Positions 10,708 to 21,079 of a stretch of DNA of 64,000 nt are shown here, one piece after another; the stretch's first letter is position 1; every line of letters starts with the position of its first letter. A model generated the notes under the pieces. It had not been told where the DNA came from, did not search any database, and was given only the letters and a program-made list of their open reading frames with translations. Source of the stretch: Symsagittifera roscoffensis (lineage: Eukaryota > Xenacoelomorpha > Acoela > Convolutidae). The stretch is from contig NC_087062.1 in the NCBI RefSeq assembly GCF_963678635.1, forward strand, positions 85,648,890 to 85,712,889, read 5' to 3'. The position numbers were made by a program, and so were the translations under genes.

Positions 10708-12910
10708 GTATGTACAAAAGGGTATGATTTGAACGCGTGCTCTCGAATTACCTAAAGATCAGATTTAAAATTCTGATAGAAATGATGAAACACATTGCAA
10801 AAATGTGGTTTCTGGTGTTAACTATCAACAAATCACCGTTCCAGGATCTCACAATGATTTTTAGGAAAAAGCCTAATAGAATAGCGCCCGGCTAAAAAAT
10901 CTAAAAATAGTTTTTAATGCTATCTATTACCACTTTTTGCGAGAGCAGTAATTTTTTGGGTTAGGTCAACATATCTTAAGGTCAGACAGAAACATGGCAG
11001 TTAATCGAAGAACGGCTGGTCTAAAATTTCAATTGGCCATAACAATATTTCCATTAAGTTACGTAGTTCGCTGCCACATCATTTTTGGTGGTCCATTTGT
11101 CCATTTTTCCAGTCGTTCACATTCCGTTTCTGACTTCATTCTCTAAAATGATACTTTCTCTTTATCCTCATTTCGGAAAACGGTTCAAATCTCAATCTCA
11201 AATTCGGGTCCCTTAACCCTAAATAGGTTTCCTTCAGAATTTTCAGCTAACTTTCCGCAATAACAGACTTGAAACTGACGAATTTTAAACGAAAAATTGA
11301 ACATTTATCAGCTTGTTCAACTACGATTTGGGCACTGTTCAGCCTAGGGCAACTTCAGACAGCGATGTGTGACGTCGTCTAGATGACTTCTTCATTCAAA
11401 GCCATAACTGATGATGATTCAGTTGATCGAAGCAAGAGAAACAAACACGGATACATATCTCAATGTTAATGTATTCAATGGACTGCCCAACAAATAAGGG
11501 CTTTTTAATGCACAGGAGAGCTTTCGTTTCGCCGGTTGCATAATTTAGAATCGTGCAGCAATTTTCAAATTTGCAATTTGGAAAAAAACGGTGGGTTTGA
11601 GCACACAACCACATAAGCGCTTATGGTGAAAAAAGAGTACCATGAGTACCAGAAGATGGCACATGGCGAGGGACTGCCAAGCGAGAAGCGCCAGTAGTCA
11701 CTTTTTTGAGCCAAGAGGGCAAATGGGTCAGCGTAACAAACAAGGGAAATCGAGCGTTGCGAACTTCAACCTCTTGACAGCAAGAAAGTCAGGGCTCCTC
11801 AACTGCTTTTGCCGATTAACGGTTCAATGAGTAGAATCTAAGCCTTGCATAGAAAGTTAAGCTCTAGCTTTGGTCCTGACAACATAACAAGACAAAGTGT
11901 TGTAAATCGGATGGCTCACTTATCTGTTAAACAGCCACTGGTTTCTAGTAGCAAGCCTGAAATTACGAGTGATGAAACCCACTCAATGAAAGAAAATAAT
12001 TGGATTCCCTTGAAATGGTAGAAGAGAGCAGCAAAGGTCAGTGCAGATGTATTATATTTTCAATTCCACCACCAAAAGTAAAAGCGCATATTGGCAAACG
12101 ATATGCGAGGCTACATAGTGTAAACTTCCTTAAAGAGTTTCCTCATTTGTTTTTTATACCGACAAAATGGCCTTTTGTCCACAAAAGTGACTACTAACGA
12201 ACTCTCACTTTTGAGGACAGCGACCGGCTGGCAAAACACGTTGATTAACGTGAAAGATTGTTTTTTCTCTAAAACAAATTCAAGAAGATTCTCTAGCGAT
12301 GACTCTAGCGAAAAAAAAACAAAAAGAAGAAAACTGAAAGCGATAATGCGGCGCAGATGATAAATTAATGTTGGCTGTTTGATTTTTGCAATTAATTTTT
12401 GCGGTTGTTTGATTTTAATAGAAATTAACTGGTGATGAAATAATCGAGGATTTAGTTTTTTGAAAAAATGCTTGTCAAACAATTCCCGTACAAGACAATT
12501 AATTGACTAGAAATTTTCGATGGTGACACAAAATTTTTTCTAAGTAGCTGCAAATCGAATTTTATACTCAAATAAACACTTTCCAGAAAAAAAATTTTTG
12601 GCATGCGGTTTTATTTTTTGTGTGCATAACCTAGTCCTGGATACACTAATTTTAGATTTCTTTCTTTTTCGCCTAATAATTTCATACAAAATGTTGAAAA
12701 CTCCTAATTCTTTTGAATGGCAAGTTTCTGTTTGTCTTGATCAATATCTGATAGTTTGAAAAAACTCAAATTTTAAACATAATCATCGTTGAAAAATTTT
12801 GTCACTATTTAAAAGTTTGTTGCTTTCTTTATATTAGTTGTCATAGACAGCTCCAAACTATTTCAGGTCGTTTTCTATTAATTGTTAATGCAACGCCGTC
12901 CAACCTTTGG
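10708..12910. other. Intron DNA with a weak copia-like gag trace
   Basis: Large intron of the FN3 gene. The only possible coding relic is at 11641-11830 on the plus strand, where RRWHMARDCQARS resembles a retrotransposon nucleocapsid knuckle (GHMARDC). Polar sequence with Gln and Lys follows it, as in copia Gag. The remainder has short frames on both strands without motifs. Confidence 0.35.
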
Positions 12911-13122
12911 TGTTTGAAAACCCTATTTCCAGTAGTGTAAATTTCGTACGATCTAGTCAAAGTAAACAAAGTGTGATCAATTGCAAAACTCAACCGCAAT
13001 GTTTAAGCACCACTGGATCTACAAATAGCTGTTGGCAGGTATCAGTCATGATTCGTAGGTCAATGCCAAGTACGGACTTCAAGAATTAAAATTAGCATAA
13101 ACTTAACTGTACATTTATGACA
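12911..13122 (-). repeat. 3' LTR of element B
   Basis: About 212 bp, matching 17085-17286 and 18617-18819, with shared blocks AGTAGTGTAAATTTCGT and GCACCACTGGATCTA. On the minus strand it starts TGTCAT and ends in ACA. Confidence 0.85.
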
Positions 13123-13137
13123 TTCATTTCCTTTTTC
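13123..13137 (-). other. Polypurine tract of element B
   Basis: The minus strand reads GAAAAAGGAAATGAA immediately before the TGTCAT start of the 3' LTR, the place expected for the plus-strand primer. Confidence 0.6.
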
Positions 13138-13276
13138 GTAAAAAATTTGAAATGCCTGAATGAAAATTATAAATTGCTTGAAATAACTAAATTGAGTTTT
13201 AGCCAGTGGAAACCAGCCCTCTCCCTGGGCTAAAAAGATCGTTCCCCTTCTCGCTCGTCTTGCGTGATCGAGTCAA

Positions 13277-13848
13277 TCATTTTTGCTCCAATCTTCGAAA
13301 TGGCCGTGCGCTTTCGTGTTTTCTTTCTAGAGCTCGATTCATCTCGGCTGTTGGAGTTTTGGCTCGGGTATGATACGAGGCGCTGCTTCCTCGGTCGACC
13401 CGCTTTTTTCTTCGCTCCCCATCCTCCGGTTGTTTGTTGTCACTCGCTCGCGCGTCATTTCCCTCGGCTCTTTTTTCTTCCGCTCCTTCCACGCTGTCCA
13501 GGTTGGGCGGTTCTCTTGCCTTCAGCGGTATTGAAGTTGTCTCCTCCGAAGCGTCGTTTTCCGACGGTCCAATCGTGGCGACTCTTCGCAGCTTGGATCC
13601 AATCGTCCATTGGCCGCTTTCGATTGCCAACGTACATACCTCGACCCGCCTGGCAATACTTTAAGCTCGTGCTCCGAATCCGAGCCCGATTCCTTCTCGT
13701 CCCAAAGTTTTTCCTTGCATTTTCTGCTTCGCGTAGCTACTTTTCCAATGCTAGGGCTCTTATTTCCAGCCTCGAGCTTCTTTTGAATATCTGCCATTGT
13801 TGACGTGATCGTTACATATCCTTCGTCTGTCGTTTTGTGCACCGACAT
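13277..13848 (-). pseudogene. 3' open frames of element B (pol tail)
   Basis: Overlapping frames on the minus strand in GC-richer DNA between integrase and the 3' LTR. The 13848-13522 frame starts MSVHKTTDEGYVTI and contains LPGGSRYVRW; a shifted frame continues to 13277 with charged, Glu/Arg/Ala-rich sequence. Position and composition match the C-terminal frame of element A. No membrane segment is visible, so this is more likely a pol tail than an envelope. Plus-strand frames over the same bases are shadows. Confidence 0.5.
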
Positions 13849-13917
13849 CCGCTTTTCAGTAATCCCACTTTTCTAAGCACACACTCGTTTTGTAGTTATT
13901 TTACATTTTTTGTTCAA

Positions 13918-15450
13918 TTAATCAATACCTATTGTTTTTCTCTCTGATTCGTTGGAACAACAGCTCCGAACGTTGATTGTGTCGCATGGCACCCCGTCAC
14001 GGGTCACCAAATTTTCAATCACTCGGACTGAAAATTCAGATTTTGAGATTTTGTCCAATTCAGATTTTGAACTGACGGTTTTTGTTGAGTTATGTAACAC
14101 TGTGTTCGCCTGGCGAACATGGTGTGCCTTGAATGGTGAATTTGCTATTGAAGCGTTTGGCGCAAATCGTAAGGCACCAGGCGCTATTTCAATCATAGCT
14201 TCTAAACTTCCGTGACTGCTCTTCCTCGCATATGTAAGGACGGAACTTTTAATGCTCTCTATAGTACGTTCAACACATCCAGTGTCCCAATGGTCATTTA
14301 CCGGGGAATAAACAATCTCTATGTCCTCGGAGTTGCAAAATTCCTTAAATGTTTCGAAGTAAAGCTAGACACTTGGTCCATATAATTTTTCCGAGGGACC
14401 CCTTGGTTAGATATGTATTTAGGAATGAACTGAAGTACCTTGTCTGATTTTTTATTATTGCATATCAATGCCAATGTTCACCACGAGAAACCGTCTAGCG
14501 CAGCCATGACATAAATATCAGACTCGTTTAGGTATTTTATAGCCCCTCAGAAGGCGATCTGAATACATTCTTATGGCTCCTTAGGCTAGTAGATCATTCT
14601 TATGTCATAATGGTTTCTATTACATTACCTGCCGATGAGCACTCTGGGCACTCCAGACTTCCAACGTGGATATATGCGAACCATACATGCCTCCCCGTGA
14701 AAAATAACTAGTCTTCCTGTGATGTGAGTGCGTCGTCGAAGCGGGATTTTAGAACGGCCAATTGTTCGTCCGTCTCACAAGCATCCATCCTTCAAGTGGA
14801 AATTTTACACGTTTTGTCCTCGATAGCCGAGGGCTTTCACTTTATCTGCAAATTTCGGGTTCCTGTTCACCAAGATGTCCCGAATTGCCTCCAGGGTATC
14901 TAAGGGTCTACCTTACAATTCGCCTCCACTAGCTTTAGGCTGAATATTTCGATAATCAATCAGTTTTATTAACCACCTTACAGTCTCTCGGAATTACGCT
15001 CAGTTTTACATTCGTAGGGTAAACTAGCGGACAAATCTCTCCACTTAACATCAATGGTACGGAAATAAGAGTAACTGTTTTTGCCTCTACTGTTCCTGTG
15101 ACTCTGGCTTCCAAGCTCGCGTTGCTAATTTTCGACTTCAGAGATATCGCTACTGGTTACTGTATCTGGGTATTGGGCAAAGAGTTTAATTAACTTGTTT
15201 AAAGAAGTATTCCTAATTGGAAAACAGACCGGCTCACTTAATTCATACTCAGTAATGAATCCGACTGTTTTTGCTTATTTCCAGCTGTCGACCCTCGATA
15301 TGAGTATACAAGCGTTCTGATTGGCTGTCGTTTCCCCGCATCGCATGCATGGGAGCCCTCCTTCGGTGACAGATGAAGATTTTTTTTGCATACCGCAAAC
15401 TGAAGGGTCCTGTTTCCTTTAGTGGCCATTGCTTTTGATGTTTCAGAATT
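13918..15450 (-). pseudogene. Integrase of element B (broken)
   Basis: Minus-strand reading shows the zinc-domain cysteines near 14660 (LECPECSSAG). Next is the catalytic core near 14520-14360 (YVMAALDGFSWWTLA, then KVLQFIPKYISNQGVPRK), containing an Asp. A later CVERTIESIKSSVL near 14270 carries the catalytic Glu, and a C-terminal part lies in 14196-13918. The pieces lie in more than one frame with stops between them. The His half of the zinc domain (15430-14900) is poorly preserved. Confidence 0.75.
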
Positions 15451-15593
15451 GTAATTAAGAAACTTAAAGGGTTGTTATTGTATCTACTTATTCGTTGCGC
15501 TTCCCCTACAGGATGTCTTGGAAAAATAGCGAGTCTAGTGTTTGCCCTCGGCATGTGCTCCATTACAGAATCGAACGATATGACCCGATCTAC

Positions 15594-16020
15594 TCACCGG
15601 GTAAGCATTGTTTTATTCTTTTTGTTGTATCCGTTAGGTAATGTTACGAGTGCTTTGTGGTCGGTTACTACTGTGAATTTTCTCCCGATTATGTAATTGC
15701 TGAAACATTCTGCACCCCCCTTCCCCACACTACTTCCAGCATTTCTACTTCTTTCATTGACTATTTTCTTTCCGCTGCGTTTAAGTATCTGGAGGCGAAC
15801 GAAATCGGTCGCCAGCCATCGGGGCTCTACTGTTTGAGCACTGCTCACAGTCCAATAAACTGGCGTTGCACACGATGCGTATGTGCTTATAGACGTTGAA
15901 ATGTTTCGGTTCAACTGTGTTTGCTACTTGGGCCTGATATGCCAATATGCAAGCCCCAGACCGTTGTAAATCGTTTTTTAGCGCAGCTAAGAACTTATGG
16001 AGGCTATGTATTGAGCTCAT
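15594..16020 (-). pseudogene. RNase H of element B (broken)
   Basis: The frame 15914-15594 ends with NYIIGRKFTVVTDHKALV, a highly typical gypsy RNase H segment containing the catalytic Asp. The overlapping frame 16020-15781 carries the connection segment (SLHKFLAALKNDLQR) and the Q-A-Q-V region. The two are joined by a frameshift. Confidence 0.8.
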
Positions 16021-16049
16021 ATATTATCTCAGCTGCGATAGTGCCTTGA

Positions 16050-16598
16050 GCGGGTTGCGTATTGTCAATAGAAGCTCTTATTTTGACTAGCAGAGTAATA
16101 CCCGAGGCTGTTATTTTATGGACCATCATTACGCATTCCGGTTCTGCAAATTCGCATTTTAATCATTTTAGTGCCATCTTTTCGCAATCCAGTTTTGTCA
16201 GTGTTTTCTCAACAGTGGCAGCAATGTGCTCAATTGCTGTGCCTTTTGAAAGGACTAGAATGTCGCCAATAAACGCATGTGGGTCAGAAAAAGTGCTCAG
16301 GATAGAATCCATTACCCTTTGGAATTCTGCGGGTATTGTTAGGAGGACAGAAAACCTGTTTTAAGTCGGGAAAGGCCCATGAGTTTTTCCCTACCATGAA
16401 GAATTTACAATGGCTATGAATAACTTTACTTAAGAGCAATTGACTGTACGCATAGGTTAGATCCATAGTCGTGAAATATACAATAGCCGATTTTCTTTCA
16501 CTAATTGTTTGTTCTTTCGTATCCATAAGTTCCTCAATATTCGGCAACTGGTTATTGTTCTTATGTACTTTTTTATACAATTCTTGATATTCAACCAC
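16050..16598 (-). pseudogene. Reverse transcriptase of element B (broken)
   Basis: The frame 16598-16284 begins VEYQELYKKV, with PNIEELMD and YFTTMDLTYAYSQLLL, the first catalytic Asp region of a gypsy RT. It is followed near 16290-16250 by AFIGDILVLSKG, where the usual (F/Y)xDD box reads FIGD, so one catalytic Asp is lost. EKTLTKLDCEKMALK and CEFAEPE follow, as in the RT thumb. This copy is enzymatically dead. Confidence 0.8.
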
Positions 16599-17085
16599 TA
16601 ACGGCTGACATGCTTACTAGCTAATGAAACTGGTTCACAGTTTCTCCTTTTCGTTGTTCGCACCACAACAATTGGTATTTTTCGAATGTCTCTTTCCGCT
16701 TCTACTGCAAAATTTCCTCGATTTCGTCCAATATCCGAGGGTACCATGTCGTTGACAAATATAAATGCGGTTTTGCGGTTGTGAACTTTGTCTTGTTCGC
16801 GTTCCACAATACACTGATACAAGTTTGAGAAGTGTGTTAGTTCCGCTTCCACACGATTTTTACCCATCACCTCCGCCAATAACCTCGTAATTCGCGCCGC
16901 CGTTGTCACTCTATCAAAACAGAACGACTTCGGTTTTCAGCCATGCTTTGCGGTTACACCCCACGTGAATCGATTTATCCAGTGTAGCCAGAGCATTGTA
17001 GATTCTGCACACTTGCTTGGCCAAAAGACCGTAAGCCCCACAGGATTTTCCCCTCACCGACGCCGTTTGTTACTGGCTGCGCCAT
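16598..17085 (-). pseudogene. Gag remnant of element B
   Basis: As in element A, the start codon (17085-17083) straddles the LTR/primer-site junction, giving M-A-Q-P-V-T as the first residues. The frame closes after ~37 codons at 16975. A second frame, 16909-16598, runs to the start of RT. The same ~170 bp of gag start is present again at 18444-18616. Confidence 0.6.
17069..17084 (-). other. Primer-binding site of element B
   Basis: The minus strand reads TGGCGCAGCCAGTAAC directly after the LTR. The first 12 bases are identical to the primer site of element A, so both families probably use the same tRNA primer. Confidence 0.75.
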
Positions 17086-17286
17086 GTGTAACACGTATTT
17101 CAGTAGTGTAAATTTCGTAAAATATAACCAAAATGACCAAACTAAAATCAGATGCAAATTTCAACAGCAATGTTTTAGCACCACTGGATCTAGACGTCGC
17201 TTTTAGCAGGTACCAATCGTGACACGAAGTTCAATACCATTTCAAGAATTAAAAATTAACATAAACCTAAAAATACATATATGACA
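17085..17286 (-). repeat. 5' LTR of element B
   Basis: About 202 bp, aligning with 12911-13122 and more closely with 18617-18819; similarity to the latter continues past the LTR end on both sides. Confidence 0.85.
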
Positions 17287-17639
17287 GGAGCTTTGATTAA
17301 ACCAAGGTCTCTTTCACTAGCGTACAGTTACGAGCAGTACCGAAGGGTTTTCAGAAATTAAATTTTTAGAAACAAACATCTTTTTGGTTAATGGAAAAAT
17401 TCTTACCAAAAACTTTCAAACAGGGGAAAATGCTTGTCATAAAGATTTTATAAAATTCTCTCTAAGTAATTTTTTGTTACTGTTTTACGGAATGGTATGG
17501 CATTGTATGGTAAAAGTTTTCAAACATGGAAATTGTATCATAAAAAGTTTCGGTCAAAGAGGGATGCTTCGACTATTGGATTGGACGATTGGAATAAAAA
17601 ATGGACCTATTCAGAAACTGTAGCGGCCAGAGTCAAGAC

Positions 17640-17900
17640 ATGACTGGCAGCTGTGGCTTTGAAACTATTTCACGCTAACCTAGCCACGAGGTTGAAAATT
17701 TGCTGCTGTAGGAAAACGCGACCAGAGATTTGGAGCAATTCAAAATCCGATAGATAATGAAAGTTCAAGCAGACGTTGCATGACAAGACTTTGACGAGAC
17801 AGTTGCTCCAACACGCAAATCAGAAATTTACTTGGATAATTTCTCTCTATAAAATATAAATGTTCTGCCAGTTCTTGTGCTGCGATGAAAAGCAGGTAAA
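17640..17900 (+). pseudogene. Possible copia-type RT fragment
   Basis: Plus-strand sequence near 17760-17850 reads KVQADVA, then a stop, then QDFDETVAPTRKSE. Copia reverse transcriptases typically have KARLVAxGF...DFxETFAPVA at this place. The match is short and broken, so it is only suggestive. It could pair with the RNase H-like trace at 20280-20400 and the zinc-knuckle trace near 11650, all on the plus strand. Confidence 0.3.
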
Positions 17901-18049
17901 ACTGAACCTATTTTATCCAAACTGTCCTTATCTTGACGTTTTTTGGTCTAATTTTGAAGTTTGAATTATTTTCCTCTTGTTTAAATCAGTTTATTTGTTT
18001 CTATTTAGCATTCTGTTTTTGTGGTGGCAATTTTGTCTGTGTTCGACTA

Positions 18050-18445
18050 TGTTGCGACTTAGTGTTCGACTATGTTTCGACTTAATGTTCGACTGTGTGT
18101 TCAACTTTGTTTGGCTACGTTTCGAAGTAGTGTAAGACTACTTTTCGACTTTTGCAGAGTTGACCGGCGTGGCGACTATAAGTCTTAGGTTCCCACGCGG
18201 GTGGATTCAGACTTTGCAGATTTTTTGTTCAGACTTTGAGAATTTACGTTCAAACTTTGGAGTTTTATGTTCAGACTTAGGTTCAGATTTTGCAGACTAT
18301 TTTCAGACTTTGCAGACTCATTTTCAGACTTTGCTGACTTATGTTTAGACGTTGCAGACTTTGATAGATATGTAATCAGCTTTTGTCAATTCTGCTTTAG
18401 CGAAAACTTTGTGCGTATGTTTAGACTTTGCAGACGTTGTGCCTT
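18050..18445. repeat. Minisatellite, first block (TTCGACTATG and TTCAGACTTTGCAGA units)
   Basis: From 18050 to 18150 short units around GTTCGACTATGTTGCGACTTA repeat; from 18210 to 18440 units around TTCAGACTTTGCAGACTTA repeat with an approximate 21-bp period. The linker at 18168-18205 can form a hairpin (GCGTGG ... CCACGC). Confidence 0.85.
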
Positions 18446-18895
18446 ATCAAAACAGGAGGACGTCGTGTTGAAGCCATGCTTTGCGGTTACACCCCACGTG
18501 AATCGATTTATCCAGTGTTACCAGAGCATTAAAGATTCTGCACACTTGCTTGGCCAAAAGGCCGTAATTCTCAGTGGATTTTCACCTCCATAAAGCCGTT
18601 TGCGCTGGCTGCGCGCTGTGAAACACGTATTTCCTGTAGTGTAAATTTCGTACAATATAACCAAAGTGAACTAACTGTAATCAAATGCAAAACTCAATGG
18701 TAATATTTTTGCACCACTGGGTCTAGGCGTAGCCGTTCGTAGGTACCAATCGTGACACGAAGTTCAATACCATTTCAAGAATTAAAAACATTCATAAACT
18801 TAAATGTACATATATGACAGGAGCTTTGAGTAAACCAAGGCCTCTTTCACTAGCGTTCGGTTACAAACAGTAACGAAAAGTATACAGAAATTAAA
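18444..18895 (-). repeat. Duplicated fragment of element B (gag start, primer site, LTR, flank)
   Basis: This segment repeats 16914-17345: the gag start, the primer-binding site (here mutated, reading GCGCGCAGCCAG, with the ATG lost), an LTR (18617-18819) and about 75 bp beyond the LTR. Because the flank outside the LTR is shared too, it is a segmental copy and not an independent insertion. It interrupts the minisatellite. Confidence 0.8.
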
Positions 18896-18949
18896 TTTAG
18901 AAACGAAATCAACTTCGATTAATGGAAAAACACTTTTTGGTTAATTCTG

Positions 18950-19862
18950 TTTTTGTGGTTTCGATTTTTTCTGTGTTCGACTATGTTGCGACTTAGTGTT
19001 TGACTATATTTCGACTTAATGTTCGACTGTGTGTTCGACTTTGTGTTTGGCTATGTTTCGAAGTAGTGTAAGACTACATTTCGACTTTTTGACTAGACCG
19101 GCGTGGCGACTATGAACTTTAGGTTCCCACGCGGATATGGATTCAGACTTTACAAAATTTTTGCCCAGACCTTGAGAATTTACGGTCAAACTTTGCAGAG
19201 TTATGTTCAGACTTAGGTTCAGACTTTGCACACTATTTTCAGACTTTGCAGACTTATTATCAGACTTTTCTGACTTATGTTTAGACTTTGCAGACTTTGA
19301 CCTGCGGGGCGACTATGTATTCTTAATCCCCACGCGAACCGGTTCAGACTTTGCAGACTTATATTCAGACTTTGCAGATTTATGGTCAGACTTTGCAGAC
19401 TATTTTCAGACTTTGCAGAGTTATTTTCAGACTTTGCTGACTTATGTTTAGACTTTGCAGACTTTGACCTGCGGGGCGACTATGTATTCTTAATCCCCAC
19501 GCGAACCGGTTCAGACTTTGCAGACTTATATTCAGACTTTGCAGATTTATGGTCAGACTTTGCAGACTATTTTCAGACTTTGCAGAGTTATTTTCAGACT
19601 TTGCTGACTTATGTTTAGACTTTGCAGACTTTGACCTACGGGACGTTTATGTATTTTTAATCCCCACGCGAATCGGTTCAGACTTTGAAGACTTCATGTT
19701 CAGACTTTGCAGACTTATGTTCAGACTTTGCAGGCTTATGTTCAGACTTTGCTGACTTATGTTCAGACTTTTCAGACTTATGTTTAGACTTTGCAGACTT
19801 TGACCTGCGTGGCGACTATGAGTTTTCGGTCCCCACGAGGATCGAATCAGACTTATTAAGTC
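18950..19862. repeat. Minisatellite, second block with 167-bp higher-order units
   Basis: A second array starting with the same TGTTCGACTATGTTGCGACTTAG leader as the first block. The basic 21-bp unit is TGTTCAGACTTTGCAGACTTA. At 19284-19617 two essentially identical 167-bp higher-order units occur, each made of several 21-mers plus a spacer with a GGGGCGACTATG...CCCCACGCG hairpin. Because 21 is a multiple of 3, one plus-strand frame reads as the heptad SDFADLC; other frames also stay open, so coding is not shown. Confidence 0.9.
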
Positions 19863-20773
19863 TGAACATAAAACAACGACCTCGACCCGGGTGCATCAGA
19901 TAGTTATGTGGTCAGTTTTTGTCAATTATCCTTTAGCGGAAACTTTGAGCGCAGGGTAGCATTGTTGTTTAACAGTTTCCAAACCAGCGTGGCCTTCCCA
20001 ATTTTTTAAGGGCTGCCCAAACAGGAACGGATTAACAGAAGAGGTAATAATGTTTCCTCCAGAGAGAGGGCTACCTTGAAAAATCAGCAACTTCTCTTTT
20101 TTCATAGTTTGAAAAGCACACTCCACCCTGAATGACTCCACACTTTTCCATCGATCAATCAAATTGTGGAAGTTGGTAGCCTTTCTTTCTTCGTTTCTGA
20201 GAAGGAAGATAAAAGAGTCTCATTTTTTTTCTTCTGTGAATCTGAATCGGTCTCGATAAGTTACATCAATAGACGCTATGAGTGTTCTGATTCAGCAGAC
20301 TAGACTGCAAACTATGGTGGATATCAGCGGACGAAGCTTAGTCGGCTGGGTTCAATGTTGCACCTTTCTTGCCAGACAAACCAGAAACCTGAATAACTCT
20401 GACTCAACTATACCACTTTTTAGACAACCCGTCTTGGGCGCACGTTAACTGCGAAAATAAGCCTGTATATACTTAAATTGTTTGTATATGAAATTTTATT
20501 GTTGTTTAACTAATTTAGTTTTTCGTCTGAATATGTTTTTTTTATCTAACTGAATTCTCAATAATAGAAATAATCGCTTTTAAAAGACACATATAATTAT
20601 CATTACGCTCCTGTAAACAACCTTAAGCAAACGTTTTGATCAAAAAAGGTTAATCATGAAATTTGATTCTTTTGAAAATCTCTATGACCGTTTGTTAGAT
20701 ACTTTTAAATTATCAGTTCATTTTATGGTTTCCCGAGAGTTATTTTCCAACAGTCTGATTTTTTTGTTTTTAG
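19863..20773. other. Intron DNA with a copia RNase H-like trace
   Basis: No intact gene. At 20270-20400 on the plus strand YECSDSADW...NYGGYQRTKLS resembles the copia RNase H motif (YSDSDWAG...RRSTSG) with a stop inside. A 78-codon minus-strand frame (20162-19926) has no recognisable motif. The segment ends at the splice acceptor of FN3 exon 2. Confidence 0.3.
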
Positions 20774-21079
20774 TTCCTGTCCGCGTGAACGAGAGCTCTC
20801 TTCTTGTGACCTTGTCTCAGTCCTGGTTCCAAATCGGACCGAACCATTCCAGCCAAGACAGTCAGGTATCCGCAGTAGCTGGCAACATAGACAGCTACCG
20901 GATCAAGTCAATTCAACCATCTACCCACAATGGATGGAATAGTAGTTCTGTGAGGGTGAATGAAAGCATAGATGTGTTTTCGCTGACGCCGGCTGAAAAG
21001 TATATCTTAGAGATAGAAGGGTCAATCGATTGTGGAAACTTCAATTCTACTGCTTTGTCTACAGTTGAAATTTGCACTG
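20774..21079 (+). CDS. Fibronectin-III-like membrane protein, FN3 exon 2
   Basis: A 306-bp exon, phase 1 to phase 1, between TTTTTAG and G|GTGAGC. It encodes about 102 residues beginning PVRVNESSLLV and ending VEICT; the end matches the EYFCT end of the previous exon, so the two are paralogous domains. The E-F box is SLTPAEKYILEIEG, and several NxS/T sites suggest an extracellular glycoprotein. Phase compatibility with the neighbouring exons supports the same gene. The longer frame upstream of the splice site is intron read-through. Confidence 0.75.

Larger units (their letters stand above)
12911..17286 (-). mobile_element. Ty3/gypsy-type LTR retrotransposon B (deleted, both LTRs)
   Basis: A second minus-strand element, related to element A but distinct. 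It has 5' LTR 17085-17286, a primer-binding site at 17069-17084, a short gag remnant, RT, RNase H, integrase, a 3' frame, a polypurine tract (13123-13137) and 3' LTR 12911-13122. Gag appears internally deleted: the Gag-like frame runs directly into the RT N-terminus and I see no protease. Frameshifts, stops and LTR divergence show an old copy. It lies in the large intron of the FN3 gene, in antisense orientation. Confidence 0.85.

Noticed and set aside
13264-13803. A 179-codon plus-strand frame with hydrophobic stretches
   Set aside because: It lies antisense to the C-terminal frames of element B, between its integrase and 3' LTR; its Phe/Leu/Pro bias is the complement of Lys/Glu/Arg-rich sequence.
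13952-14215. Plus-strand 87-codon frame
   Set aside because: Antisense to the integrase C-terminal region of element B.
18267-19903. Plus-strand frames rich in SDFADL heptads as a protein-coding gene
   Set aside because: They are generated by the 21-bp satellite unit; several frames stay open, the 167-bp unit shifts the frame, and there is no start, splice or tail evidence.
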